The translations under genes were made by a program, and so were the position numbers. A stretch of DNA of 64,000 bases from Demequina sediminicola. GTDB lineage: Bacteria; Actinomycetota; Actinomycetes; Actinomycetales; Demequinaceae. Shown here piece after piece: positions 41,033 to 49,201 of the stretch. The stretch lies in the NCBI RefSeq assembly GCF_000975055.1, contig NZ_BBRB01000001.1, forward strand, positions 751,751 through 815,750. Direction: 5' to 3'. A model generated the notes under the pieces. It saw only the letters and a list, made by a program, of their open reading frames with translations. It was not told the origin of the DNA and ran no database searches. How positions within the stretch are numbered: position 1 is the first letter of the stretch; the number at the start of each line of letters is the position of its first letter.

Positions 41033-41134
41033 CGCCGTGGAGCAGGGCCGATGCCGGTGGATCGCCGGCGTGTTGGCCACACCTTTGGTTCGTAGTGCCA
41101 GTGGGGTGGGGCTGGTTGCTTCAGTGGGGTGGGG

Positions 41135-43486
41135 CTAGTCGCGCTTGATGGCCGCCTTCGCGAGGTCCGCAGCCGTGGCATCGGGCAGGTACGCGCGGCC
41201 TATGGACAGTGCGATGGCCGGAAGCTTGGCCTCGTCGCGGTACAGCAGCGACATGGGTGTGTGGTGAGGCTTGAACTTCTCCTTGAACCGCTCCAGGCTT
41301 GCGAATCCGTAGTAGGGCTCCATCTTGTCGGCCAACGTATCGAGCAACTTCTCGATGGAGGAATCAACCTCGTCGGCGTAGGCCAGTGGTGCGCAGGACA
41401 GCGACGCGTAGGTGTACCCGTCCTCCTTAAACTCCATGGCAGAGGCCGCGATGAGGTACTCCATGACGCCCTTCATGGCATCGTCATCGAGACGCCGCTT
41501 CATGATGTCGATCGTCCACCCAGACACCGCACCATCGCGGTACACGGGCATCCAGCTCGTCATGCCGTGCACCGTGCCATCCTCGTCCACCGCCACGTGC
41601 ATCAACACGTTGGGGTCCATGGCTTCCTCGAGCGTGCCCAAAGTGAACTTCATCTCAGGCAGCGACTTGTCTGCAGTCCACTGAGCCTCGATCGCCTCCA
41701 GCTGGTCACGTAGCCCGCGGGGAGCATCGGCCAAGTGGAAGGACTTCATCGTGATGCCCTCGCGGTTCGCGCGGTTGACAGCCGAGCGCACGTCCTGCCA
41801 GGACTTGCCCTTGAACTCCAGTTTGGGAAGGTCAATCACCGTGTCTTGGGCGACCTGAATGCCCTTCCACCCTGATGGTGCCATGGCAGCAGTCAACTCT
41901 GGGCTTGCTGCGAAGTACGCGACGCGCCAGCCACGAGCGCGGCAGAACTCGTCAAAGCCACCGGCATTCGCCACCACGGAGTCACGGTCACCAGCCGGGT
42001 CTCCTAACACGACCGCCGTACCCAAGCTGACGGTGTAACCCCACGCGGCACTCTCGTCATCAGACTTCCAGTGGTGGATTCCGGGCCAGCGCGCCATGTA
42101 GCCCACCGACGTCATGGTGTCGCCATTGGTCTGCAACTCGATAAAGCGCTCGCGCGCGTGCTCGTCATCCTCAGGTCGACGGGTGGTCAACAGCAATCCC
42201 GCAACGGATGCGGCGATGATGGCCCACCAAATGACACTGACCGTCCCCAGGACAACGCTGGCTCCGGTAGTTGCGGGCTGGAGACCAGCCGGCGAATCAC
42301 CGACCATGCGGACCAGCGAAGTGGTGACGGCTTCGCTGAGCGTGGGCTCGCTTTCGAAGCTGCCATCCATGGTCATGATGATTCCCGTCGTGAAGACGAG
42401 CGTGACGATGGCGGCAAGTCCGATGCGCAGGAAGATCTTGGAGCGCACACCCTGAGCTCCAGACACTCGGAAGTGGCGACGGCCCGTGAGGAGGAGCACT
42501 ACCAGGACCCACTCGATCATCGTGCTGAAGACGATGCTTGGGGTGAGTCCATCAGCGATGAGGACCAGGGTGCCGCCCACGGCGCTGATGGCTGCGACTG
42601 GTGTGATCCACCACCATGCAAAGCGGCTGCCTCGGTGGGCGGCATACGCAAACAGGAAGCCCAAGATCGCCAGACCAAGGTCGCTGAGCAGCGTTGCCGT
42701 AGGTACCTCAGGGTGACCAAAGTCGAGGACGCCGCCCTCACCTGGCCAGACGTGGTTCAGGAGGCTGTGAGCGGCATTGACTGTCAGCAGTGTTGCCACC
42801 GTGTCGCGGACTTCTTGCGTGCCGTATTCAACGGACCACTTCTCGTAGGCACGGCCAACGACCCAGGGGCCAATTGCGAGACCCACAAAGAATGCGGCCG
42901 CATGGGTGAAGTCCCACACTTCGGCGGCCCACATGATCATCATGACGACGTAGATCGAGCCAAAGAGACGGATGCGCCTGCGCCACACGACTGACATCGC
43001 CGCAGTCGCGGCGCCCAGCGCACCGAAACCAGCATTGGACATACCTACGTCGGAGACCCTGGAGAGAGTGTCTACCCAGGGCAAGCCAGCGTCGCGCAGG
43101 AGCCAGAACACGCCCGCCACAATAAACACAGCTGCAATGTGAGTACCAAGTGTCACTGCGAGCATCTTGAGAGCGCCGTAGTACCGCTCGATGTACCCGC
43201 CACCGGCAATGAATAGCGGAAGTATCAGGAGGTACATCCATGGTGTGGGGGCAATGAGCAGGCCCGTCAGGACAGTCCACCATCGGCCCTCTTCAAAAGC
43301 CTGTTCACCCCAACCCCAGGAGTCAACGAGCCCCAGCGACTCCGCTGATGTCCATAGCGCCTGAGTGGCGATACCTACGATGACGAGGACGGCAGACAGC
43401 GCCAACGTCACCGGAATTGCCTTGGCGCTTGTGGCAATGCGCGACCATATGGACTCGGTCTCGGGGGTGACCTGTGCGGTGCTCAT
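41135..43486 (-). CDS. MprF/LPG-synthase-like membrane protein (DUF2156 C-terminal domain)
   Basis: A 783-residue protein. Residues 1 to about 230 form membrane helices with rhomboid-like spacing (EGRWWTVLTGLL, GMSNAGFGALG, DFTHAAAFFVG). Further helices reach about residue 460. The C-terminal 320 residues are a GNAT-like LPG_synthase_C/DUF2156 domain (ARWPGIHHWKSDDESAAWGYTVSLGTAVVLGDP, and GWTIDIMKRR). Such domains transfer amino acids from aminoacyl-tRNA to phosphatidylglycerol or related lipids, which modifies surface charge. Lipid and amino acid are unknown. Start at ATG 43484-43486. Confidence 0.78.
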   Translation of the reverse strand: MSTAQVTPETESIWSRIATSAKAIPVTLALSAVLVIVGIATQALWTSAESLGLVDSWGWGEQAFEEGRWWTVLTGLLIAPTPWMYLLILPLFIAGGGYIERYYGALKMLAVTLGTHIAAVFIVAGVFWLLRDAGLPWVDTLSRVSDVGMSNAGFGALGAATAAMSVVWRRRIRLFGSIYVVMMIMWAAEVWDFTHAAAFFVGLAIGPWVVGRAYEKWSVEYGTQEVRDTVATLLTVNAAHSLLNHVWPGEGGVLDFGHPEVPTATLLSDLGLAILGFLFAYAAHRGSRFAWWWITPVAAISAVGGTLVLIADGLTPSIVFSTMIEWVLVVLLLTGRRHFRVSGAQGVRSKIFLRIGLAAIVTLVFTTGIIMTMDGSFESEPTLSEAVTTSLVRMVGDSPAGLQPATTGASVVLGTVSVIWWAIIAASVAGLLLTTRRPEDDEHARERFIELQTNGDTMTSVGYMARWPGIHHWKSDDESAAWGYTVSLGTAVVLGDPAGDRDSVVANAGGFDEFCRARGWRVAYFAASPELTAAMAPSGWKGIQVAQDTVIDLPKLEFKGKSWQDVRSAVNRANREGITMKSFHLADAPRGLRDQLEAIEAQWTADKSLPEMKFTLGTLEEAMDPNVLMHVAVDEDGTVHGMTSWMPVYRDGAVSGWTIDIMKRRLDDDAMKGVMEYLIAASAMEFKEDGYTYASLSCAPLAYADEVDSSIEKLLDTLADKMEPYYGFASLERFKEKFKPHHTPMSLLYRDEAKLPAIALSIGRAYLPDATAADLAKAAIKRD

Positions 43487-43530
43487 GTGTGACAGGTTAG
43501 TGGGCCTAGCAGAGAAATCTGGGGACTAGC

Positions 43531-43591
43531 ACTTCAGGTACCGTCGCGCCTGAAGTACCCTGGGGTCTGGCTCACGCTGAACCGGCGTGAG
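43531..43591. promoter_or_regulatory. Inverted repeats between divergent genes
   Basis: ACTTCAGG (43531-43538) faces CCTGAAGT (43549-43556), and CTCACGC (43571-43577) faces GCGTGAG (43585-43591), the latter just before the DUF3566 ribosome site. These may be an operator and a leader hairpin. Confidence 0.35.
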
Positions 43592-43609
43592 ATACGTGGA
43601 GGAGATTGC

Positions 43610-44560
43610 ATGACCGCGGACGACCGCAACGCACCCGGAACTGGGCAGACATTCACCCCCCAAGGTGAGTCTGCACCGACGTCAGGTGAACACGCCGCGT
43701 CCCGTGCCAACGTTCCCCCTTCCGTTCCTCCGCGCTCCGCGAATTCTGCGCCGCAGACGGGTGCCACTCCTTCGGGAAGCACTCCCACGCGTTCATCGAT
43801 GCGCACTCCGGCGCAGCCACAGGCTCAGGGCACTGCACCCACGACAGGACAGCAGCCAGTCGTGTCGCGCCAGCCCATCTCGGGCCAGCAGCCCGTTGTC
43901 AGCCAGCAGGGCCACCCTGCGTGGGCTCCCACGACACGTCCTAGCGCACCGGGCGCAAACTCAGCCCCGACCTCCGCTCCCCAGCACACCTCGCGCCCGC
44001 CGCAGACCTCAGGTCAGCCGCAGGGCTTCACAGGAGACTCCAACCCCGCTACGGACGAACAGCCCACCGCCCCCGCGGCGGGAGCAGGTTTCACGTCTTC
44101 CGTGGGTGCAGGATTTGGCAAGGTCAAGGGATACGCGGCCAAGGCCAAGGAAGACCTGCTCAGTGGCGACGACATGAGTTCGACGCGTCAGCAGGGCGGT
44201 GCTCGTAAAGCACGCGTCCTCGTCTCGCGCGTTGACCCGTGGTCCGCTCTGAAGATCGGCTTCCTGCTGTCCATTGCTGTGGGCATCATGACCGTTGTGG
44301 CGGTCTATGTCCTCTGGAGCGTCCTCAACGGAATGGGCCTGTTCGCTCTTGCCGACCAGTGGATCCAGGACCTGTTCACAGGCGAAGAGACACTCAACCT
44401 GCAGCAGTTCTACGACCTCGATAAGTGGCTGTCCGCTGCAGTGCTGATCTCCGTGGTGAACGTCGTGTTGCTCACTGCCCTCAGTGCCGTCGTGGCGTTC
44501 CTTTACAACATCGTTTCCTCGATCGTGGGCGGCGTATACGTCACTCTGACGGACGACTAA
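43610..44560 (+). CDS. DUF3566 membrane protein
   Basis: A 316-residue protein. The first 190 residues are a disordered Pro/Gln/Ser/Thr-rich tail (repeated Q-P-V-V and G-Q-Q-P blocks). The C-terminal 110 residues are a DUF3566 domain with two transmembrane helices, starting at ARVLVSRVDPWSALKIGFL and ending in FLYNIVSSIVGGVYVTL. In many actinobacteria this gene directly follows gyrA (as Rv0007 does); here about 10 kb intervene, but the downstream tRNA-Ile/tRNA-Ala pair is retained. Cellular role unresolved. ATG has GGAG before it. Confidence 0.85.
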   Translation: MTADDRNAPGTGQTFTPQGESAPTSGEHAASRANVPPSVPPRSANSAPQTGATPSGSTPTRSSMRTPAQPQAQGTAPTTGQQPVVSRQPISGQQPVVSQQGHPAWAPTTRPSAPGANSAPTSAPQHTSRPPQTSGQPQGFTGDSNPATDEQPTAPAAGAGFTSSVGAGFGKVKGYAAKAKEDLLSGDDMSSTRQQGGARKARVLVSRVDPWSALKIGFLLSIAVGIMTVVAVYVLWSVLNGMGLFALADQWIQDLFTGEETLNLQQFYDLDKWLSAAVLISVVNVVLLTALSAVVAFLYNIVSSIVGGVYVTLTDD

Positions 44561-44592
44561 ACCGCACCATCGACGGCCTCCCCAAGGTCAGT

Positions 44593-44622
44593 TTGGAATG
44601 GACGCTTTTCTTGGGGTATGGT
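44593..44622 (+). promoter_or_regulatory. Candidate promoter of tRNA-Ile
   Basis: TTGGAA (44593-44598) and TATGGT (44617-44622) with 18-base spacing stand 28 bases before the tRNA. Confidence 0.4.
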
Positions 44623-44649
44623 TGGTCGCCGCGGCAGTCGCCGCGAAAA

Positions 44650-44723
44650 GGGCCCATAGCTCAGGCGGTTAGAGCGCTTCGCTGATAACGAAGAGGTCGG
44701 AGGTTCAAGTCCTCCTGGGCCCA
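44650..44723 (+). tRNA. tRNA-Ile (GAU)
   Basis: Full cloverleaf: acceptor GGGCCCA/TGGGCCC, D-loop with GCTCAGGCGGTTAGAGC, anticodon arm CTTCG-CTGATAA-CGAAG with anticodon GAT, and T-arm with GGTTCAAGTCC. CCA is not encoded. Confidence 0.97.
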
Positions 44724-44736
44724 CCGAGGTGGACGA

Positions 44737-44850
44737 ATGAAAAAGATTGTCGTAGTTGTAGCGCTGGTTTCCGCAGTCGCTGTCGCGTGTAAGATAGTGG
44801 CAGCAAACTCGGAGCGTGACATCTGGGATGATGTTCACCGAGGCTTGTGA
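44737..44850 (+). CDS. DLW-39 family small membrane protein
   Basis: A 37-residue protein between the two tRNA genes. It starts MKKIVVVVALVSAVAVACKI, one short hydrophobic helix, followed by NSERDIWDDVHRGL, where D-I-W stands for the family D-L-W. The family is known only as a conserved actinobacterial mini-protein with this tRNA-linked position, and its function is unknown. GAGGTGG lies before the ATG. Confidence 0.8.
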   Translation: MKKIVVVVALVSAVAVACKIVAANSERDIWDDVHRGL

Positions 44851-44874
44851 ATCACGTATTATTGTGATGAACAA

Positions 44875-44947
44875 GGGGCCTTAGCTCAATTGGTAGAGCG
44901 CCTGCTTTGCAAGCAGGAGGTCGTGGGTTCGATTCCCACAGGCTCCA
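44875..44947 (+). tRNA. tRNA-Ala (UGC)
   Basis: Acceptor GGGGCCT/AGGCTCC (one G-U), D-arm GCTCAATTGGTAGAGC, anticodon arm CCTGC-TTTGCAA-GCAGG with anticodon TGC, and T-arm GTGGGTTCGATTCCCAC. CCA is not encoded. Confidence 0.97.
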
Positions 44948-44980
44948 CGGTTAGCCGTCACCTATGGGTGGCGGCTTTCA

Positions 44981-46186
44981 TCATTTCTGGGGAAGTTTCT
45001 CTACAGCCGCCGGCTGGTCCGAGCGCGGAAGTTGGCGCAGTGCCGCCACCCCGACCACCGGGCCCAACGCTAGAATCACCAGTGCGTACTGCCAGCCCGT
45101 CACCTCAGCCACAAGCGGCACCAACTGGATGCTTGCGACGGTCAGCGCGAACCCCACTGCCGTTTGGCCCGTCAGGGCCGTGCCCACATGCTCGGGTTCA
45201 ACGGACTCTGACAGCGCCGTCGAGAACACTCCCGAGTCAGCGATGACTGAGGCGCCCCACACCGCACACAGCACCGTCAGCATCACAGCGTTGGCGTTGA
45301 ATGCCACTGGAGACATGACGCAGCAGGCACCGCTGACGGTCAACGCAACAATGGCCGCACGCTTGCGTCCGTAACGGTCAGCGGCCCAGCCCCCGATAAG
45401 GCATCCCGCAAGCCCGCCGATCCCCATCGTCACAAACACCATGACCTGGCCAGAACCCGAGAACTCGGCCGCGGAGCGCGCAACGAAGACCGCAATCCAT
45501 GTCCACAGTGCGTACAGCTCCCACATGTGGCCGAAGTAGCCCACGTTGATGAGCAAAGGCCGCCGCTGGCGGAACATGTGGATGAAGTAGCGCGGCTCCA
45601 AGGTGGTGCGCGATGCCGCAAGATACGGTCCGCTACGCACGAGCGTGAAGGCTGTGATTGCTCCGACAAGCCCAACGACGGCAGTGATCTGCAAGGTGCT
45701 GCGCCAAGGAAGGTCCGCGAGCCCGCCAATGAGGTTGGGAAGTGCGGACCCCACGGTGAGTGCGCCAATCAGCAGACCCATCGAAAGCCCCCGCTGCTGA
45801 GGCGGAGCCCATGACGCCATGAGCTTCATGCCGGTGGGGTAGACGCCGGCGAGGAACACACCGGTGACGAAACGCAGCGCGATCATCGTCGCGAGGTCGT
45901 GAGCGAGCCATGCCAGCAATGACGTGCTCAGTGCCGCGAGGGCAGCACTCGACCCCAACAGCAGGTGAATGGGCATGCGGTCAGCCAGGTTGGTGATGGT
46001 CGAGACGAGCGCCCCAGCGACGAATCCGAGCTGTACAGCGGCCGTGAGCCACACCGCGGCGGCGCTCGAGATACTGAACTCCGCCTGTACGCCTGGGATG
46101 ACGGCGGACACTGAGAACCACACGGCCAAAGCCATGATCTGTACTGCGGCGACGAGGGCCCGCTGCGTCGCGGGGTTGCGCGTCAT
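44981..46186 (-). CDS. MFS transporter
   Basis: A 401-residue transporter with about twelve helices. The motif between helices 2 and 3 is weak, but GGWAADRYGRKRAA between helices 8 and 9 is a clear MFS signature. A short central loop contains the basic segment MFRQRRP. The long conserved SNxxGG-like pieces of sugar symporters are absent, and substrate is unknown. Its start overlaps the lipoprotein stop by 4 bp, so both are cotranscribed. Confidence 0.8.
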   Translation of the reverse strand: MTRNPATQRALVAAVQIMALAVWFSVSAVIPGVQAEFSISSAAAVWLTAAVQLGFVAGALVSTITNLADRMPIHLLLGSSAALAALSTSLLAWLAHDLATMIALRFVTGVFLAGVYPTGMKLMASWAPPQQRGLSMGLLIGALTVGSALPNLIGGLADLPWRSTLQITAVVGLVGAITAFTLVRSGPYLAASRTTLEPRYFIHMFRQRRPLLINVGYFGHMWELYALWTWIAVFVARSAAEFSGSGQVMVFVTMGIGGLAGCLIGGWAADRYGRKRAAIVALTVSGACCVMSPVAFNANAVMLTVLCAVWGASVIADSGVFSTALSESVEPEHVGTALTGQTAVGFALTVASIQLVPLVAEVTGWQYALVILALGPVVGVAALRQLPRSDQPAAVEKLPQK

Positions 46187-46875
46187 TCAGCGATGCCGAT
46201 CTCCCACGTGACGGGGTTGGCGGTGTAGTTCGCCGCTGTGCCATGGAAGTTTCCGCGGTACTCAAGCGCAACAAGTTCGGCACCATCATTCACCATCATG
46301 ACCCAGCAGCCTGTGGCAGTGCCGGTCTCCACGAGGGCGTCAGTGTCGAACGCAGGGCAGTCATCGGGAAGCGACGTCATCACGGGCTCTGAGGCCTGGC
46401 CGCCGCGGTCGGTGACCCCCGTCATTGCGGGTGTGTCGGTGACCGCATACCCTTCCGGGACGGGTTCGCCGACCATCGTCAATGTGGCGTGGACGTATGC
46501 CGGGTAGTACCAGCCCGTGAAGCCCTCGAGGTCTGTCGGTTCAATGTAGGGCGCGAAATCATCCAGCGTGACCGCGGTGACGTCTTCGAGGTGTCCCTGA
46601 ACCTTGAGTTCGGTCGCTTCCCCCGCATCGTTCGTCGCCGTGAGGGGCAACACTACGTCTCCCCCGGCCTCGACGGTCGCGCCTGGCTCGGTGAGCGGCG
46701 CATCGGGAGCGATATCCGATGCGGTCGCGGGCTCCGTCGGAGTCATCGTGACCGCGGGGAGGGTCACCGTCGGCGTGGGGCTTGCCTCGTCCCCAGAGGA
46801 GGTGCTGCAGGCAGACAGCGTAGTGCTGACGGCAACGGCTGCGGCGAGGCCGGTGATGATGCGCAGAGCGGTCAT
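46183..46875 (-). CDS. Predicted lipoprotein
   Basis: A 230-residue protein with a type II signal peptide and lipobox LSAC (Cys23), a Thr/Pro-rich linker and a C-terminal beta-rich domain with two further cysteines (about residues 165 and 182) that may form a disulphide. It resembles cell-surface DUF4352-like modules in general layout, but no family is certain. It is coupled to the MFS gene. Confidence 0.7.
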   Translation of the reverse strand: MTALRIITGLAAAVAVSTTLSACSTSSGDEASPTPTVTLPAVTMTPTEPATASDIAPDAPLTEPGATVEAGGDVVLPLTATNDAGEATELKVQGHLEDVTAVTLDDFAPYIEPTDLEGFTGWYYPAYVHATLTMVGEPVPEGYAVTDTPAMTGVTDRGGQASEPVMTSLPDDCPAFDTDALVETGTATGCWVMMVNDGAELVALEYRGNFHGTAANYTANPVTWEIGIAE

Positions 46876-47026
46876 TCTTCAACTCTGCCATGACTCAGCA
46901 GCGAAGACTCAGACGCGATGCCCCGTGAGCGGCGCGTGGACGTGCGGCGGAGTGCCACAGTGGCGCTAATCTGACATGCACACACGCGCACCGGGCGAGG
47001 GTCGCGTCAGCGTTGAGGAGCGATCG

Positions 47027-47620
47027 ATGGCCAAGTTGTACTTCCGCTACGGGGCAATGAACTCGGGTAAATCGACGATGCTCCTGCAAGCGGCGTACAA
47101 CTACGAGGAACGTGGGCAGACCCCGGTCATTGTGAAGCCCGGCACGGACACGAAGGCCGGGCGCGCAGTGTCGTCGCGGATTGGCCTTGAGCGGGAAGTT
47201 GATGCGCTGATCGCGGAAGATGTGCTGCTGGAGGATGTGCTTGAATCGGTCCGCCCTATCGCGCAGACCGATGCGATCTTCATTGATGAAGCACAGTTCT
47301 TGACGCCCTCTCAGGTGGACGAGGCATTCACCATTGCCGTCACGACGGGTGTCCCCGTCTTGGCCTATGGGCTGCGAAGTGACTTCCGCACACTCGCATT
47401 CCCTGGGTCCGCCCGGCTCCTCGAGCTTGCACACTCGATTGAGGAACTCAAAACCATCTGCCGGTGCGGGTCCAAGGCACTCATGAACGCACGCCTGGTC
47501 GATGGTGAGTTCGTCTCGAGTGGTGCGCAAGTGGCGATCGATGGACAGGCTGCAGGCTACGAGTCGTTGTGCGGCCGCTGCTACCTCGAGAAGGTCGGCC
47601 CGGTCCGCCACGTCTCCTAA
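47027..47620 (+). CDS. tdk: Thymidine kinase (type II)
   Basis: A 197-residue thymidine kinase. P-loop GAMNSGKST (residues 9-17), FIDEAQFL (Walker B), the lasso region YGLRSDFR and a zinc site from CRCG and CGRC. It phosphorylates thymidine for salvage. ATG at 47027 has GAGGAG before it and gives the family length. It ends convergent with glpK, overlapping it by 4 bases. Confidence 0.95.
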   Translation: MAKLYFRYGAMNSGKSTMLLQAAYNYEERGQTPVIVKPGTDTKAGRAVSSRIGLEREVDALIAEDVLLEDVLESVRPIAQTDAIFIDEAQFLTPSQVDEAFTIAVTTGVPVLAYGLRSDFRTLAFPGSARLLELAHSIEELKTICRCGSKALMNARLVDGEFVSSGAQVAIDGQAAGYESLCGRCYLEKVGPVRHVS

Positions 47621-49122
47621 GCTTTGTCCGTCCACCCAAACGAGCGCGTGAGTCCCTTACGCCACTCAGCACGGGCATCGGCCCTCTCGCTCTGTGAGGA
47701 CGTGGGATCCCACTGCTTGTCACGGCGCCACAGGCCACGCAACTCGTCGAGATCTTCCCAGAAGCCCACTGCCAAACCCGCAGCGAACGCAGCGCCCAGA
47801 GCGGTGGTCTCAGCCACTGCAGGGCGCACGACGGGGATTCCGAGGGCATCGGCCTGCATCTGCATCAGGAGATTGTTGGCCACCATGCCGCCGTCCACCT
47901 TCAGTTCGGACAGTTCTTGCCCTACGTCACCGGCCATGGCTTCCAGGACGTCGCAGGTCTGCATGGCTACGGCTTCGAGCGCGGCTCGAGCGATGTGGCT
48001 GTGATTCGTGAACCGGGTGATTCCTAGGATCGCTCCCCGAGCATCGGGCCGCCAGTGTGGCGCCAGCAAACCGGAGAACGCCGGGACCACTACTACGCCA
48101 CCGGTGTCGGGAACCTGAAGAGCCAGGTCCTCGACCTCCGATGCGGTGGAGATGATCCCGAGAGAGTCGCGCAGCCATTGCACAAGGGAGCCGGTGACTG
48201 CGATGGAGCCCTCGAGCGCATAGGTGGGTGCTTCTCCCCCGATCCCGTAGGCGACGGTTGTAATGAGGCCGTGTTGCGAGAACACGGGGGTGTCCCCGGT
48301 GTTGACGAGCACGAAGCTGCCGGTGCCGTAGGTGCTCTTGGATTCGCCGGCGGAGAAGGCTGCTTGTCCGAAGGCCGCTGACTGCTGATCTCCCAGGATT
48401 CCGGTGATGGGGATGCCGCGCACCAGGCTTGATTCAGATGCTTTTCCGAAGGCATCTGAGGATTGGCGGATGTCGGGAAGGCATTGCGAGGGGATGCCGA
48501 ACAGGTCCAGCATCGTGGGCGACCACTCGCAGGTCCGTAAGTCCATGAGGAGGGTGCGCGACGCATTGGTCACGTCGGTGGCGTGTACTCCGCCCTGGGG
48601 GCCGCCGGTGAGGTTCCACAGCACCCAGCTGTCGATGGTGCCGAGCATGAGGCGGCCGTCGCGGGCTCGGGCATGGCCATCGTCGATGGTGTCGAGGAGC
48701 CAGCGGAACTTTGATGCGGAGAAGTACGCGTCCAGCGGGAGGCCTGTGATGTCGACGAAGGCATCGCGCCCGTGCTCCTCAGTGAGAGCGTCGATCGCGC
48801 CTTGAGTGCGGGTGTCTTGCCACACGATCGCATGATGGAGTGGCTTCCCCGTCTCGGGATCCCATGCGACAACGGTCTCGCGTTGGTTGGTGATGCCTAC
48901 GGCGGCGAGGTCATGGCGAGTGATGTTGGCTTTGGCCATGGCGAAACCCACGGCTTCGCGAACGTTGGTCCAGATTTCGGTGGCATCGTGTTCGACCCAG
49001 CCTGGCGCTGGAAAGTACTGCTGATGTTCGAACTGGCCTGACGCGACGATGTCGCCGGCGGCGTCAAAGATGATGGCACGGGTGCTAGTGGTGCCTTGGT
49101 CGATCGAGACGACGTATGCCAC
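47617..49122 (-). CDS. glpK: Glycerol kinase
   Basis: A 501-residue FGGY kinase: DQGTTSTRAIIF at the N-terminus, GITNQRETVVAWD, the WVLWNLTGG region, and the ATPase motif GILGDQQSAAFGQ. It converts glycerol to glycerol-3-phosphate. GTG at 49120-49122 has AAGGAG seven bases upstream. A GCACA-NN-TGTGC site lies about 65 bases before the start, in the gap to the regulator gene. Confidence 0.95.
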   Translation of the reverse strand: MAYVVSIDQGTTSTRAIIFDAAGDIVASGQFEHQQYFPAPGWVEHDATEIWTNVREAVGFAMAKANITRHDLAAVGITNQRETVVAWDPETGKPLHHAIVWQDTRTQGAIDALTEEHGRDAFVDITGLPLDAYFSASKFRWLLDTIDDGHARARDGRLMLGTIDSWVLWNLTGGPQGGVHATDVTNASRTLLMDLRTCEWSPTMLDLFGIPSQCLPDIRQSSDAFGKASESSLVRGIPITGILGDQQSAAFGQAAFSAGESKSTYGTGSFVLVNTGDTPVFSQHGLITTVAYGIGGEAPTYALEGSIAVTGSLVQWLRDSLGIISTASEVEDLALQVPDTGGVVVVPAFSGLLAPHWRPDARGAILGITRFTNHSHIARAALEAVAMQTCDVLEAMAGDVGQELSELKVDGGMVANNLLMQMQADALGIPVVRPAVAETTALGAAFAAGLAVGFWEDLDELRGLWRRDKQWDPTSSQSERADARAEWRKGLTRSFGWTDKA

Positions 49123-49186
49123 GGGGGACTCCTTTGTTCGTGGTGCTTCCAAAAACTACGGCGCTAAGGAACGATGTGCGAGCCAG

Positions 49187-49201
49187 TTGCACACATGTGC
49201 G
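49187..49201. promoter_or_regulatory. Candidate SorC-type operator A (glpK promoter)
   Basis: GCACA-ca-TGTGC (49189-49200) between the regulator stop and glpK. It shares arms and spacing with sites B and C. Confidence 0.6.

Noticed and set aside
40617..41033. Minus-strand frame with 15-residue repeats (PVRSVDPLDGE)
   Set aside because: It is a translation of the 45-bp DNA repeats and runs antisense into katA; no start signal.
42071..42994. 307-codon plus-strand frame opposite the LPG-synthase gene
   Set aside because: Shadow frame, composition of an antisense reading of membrane helices.
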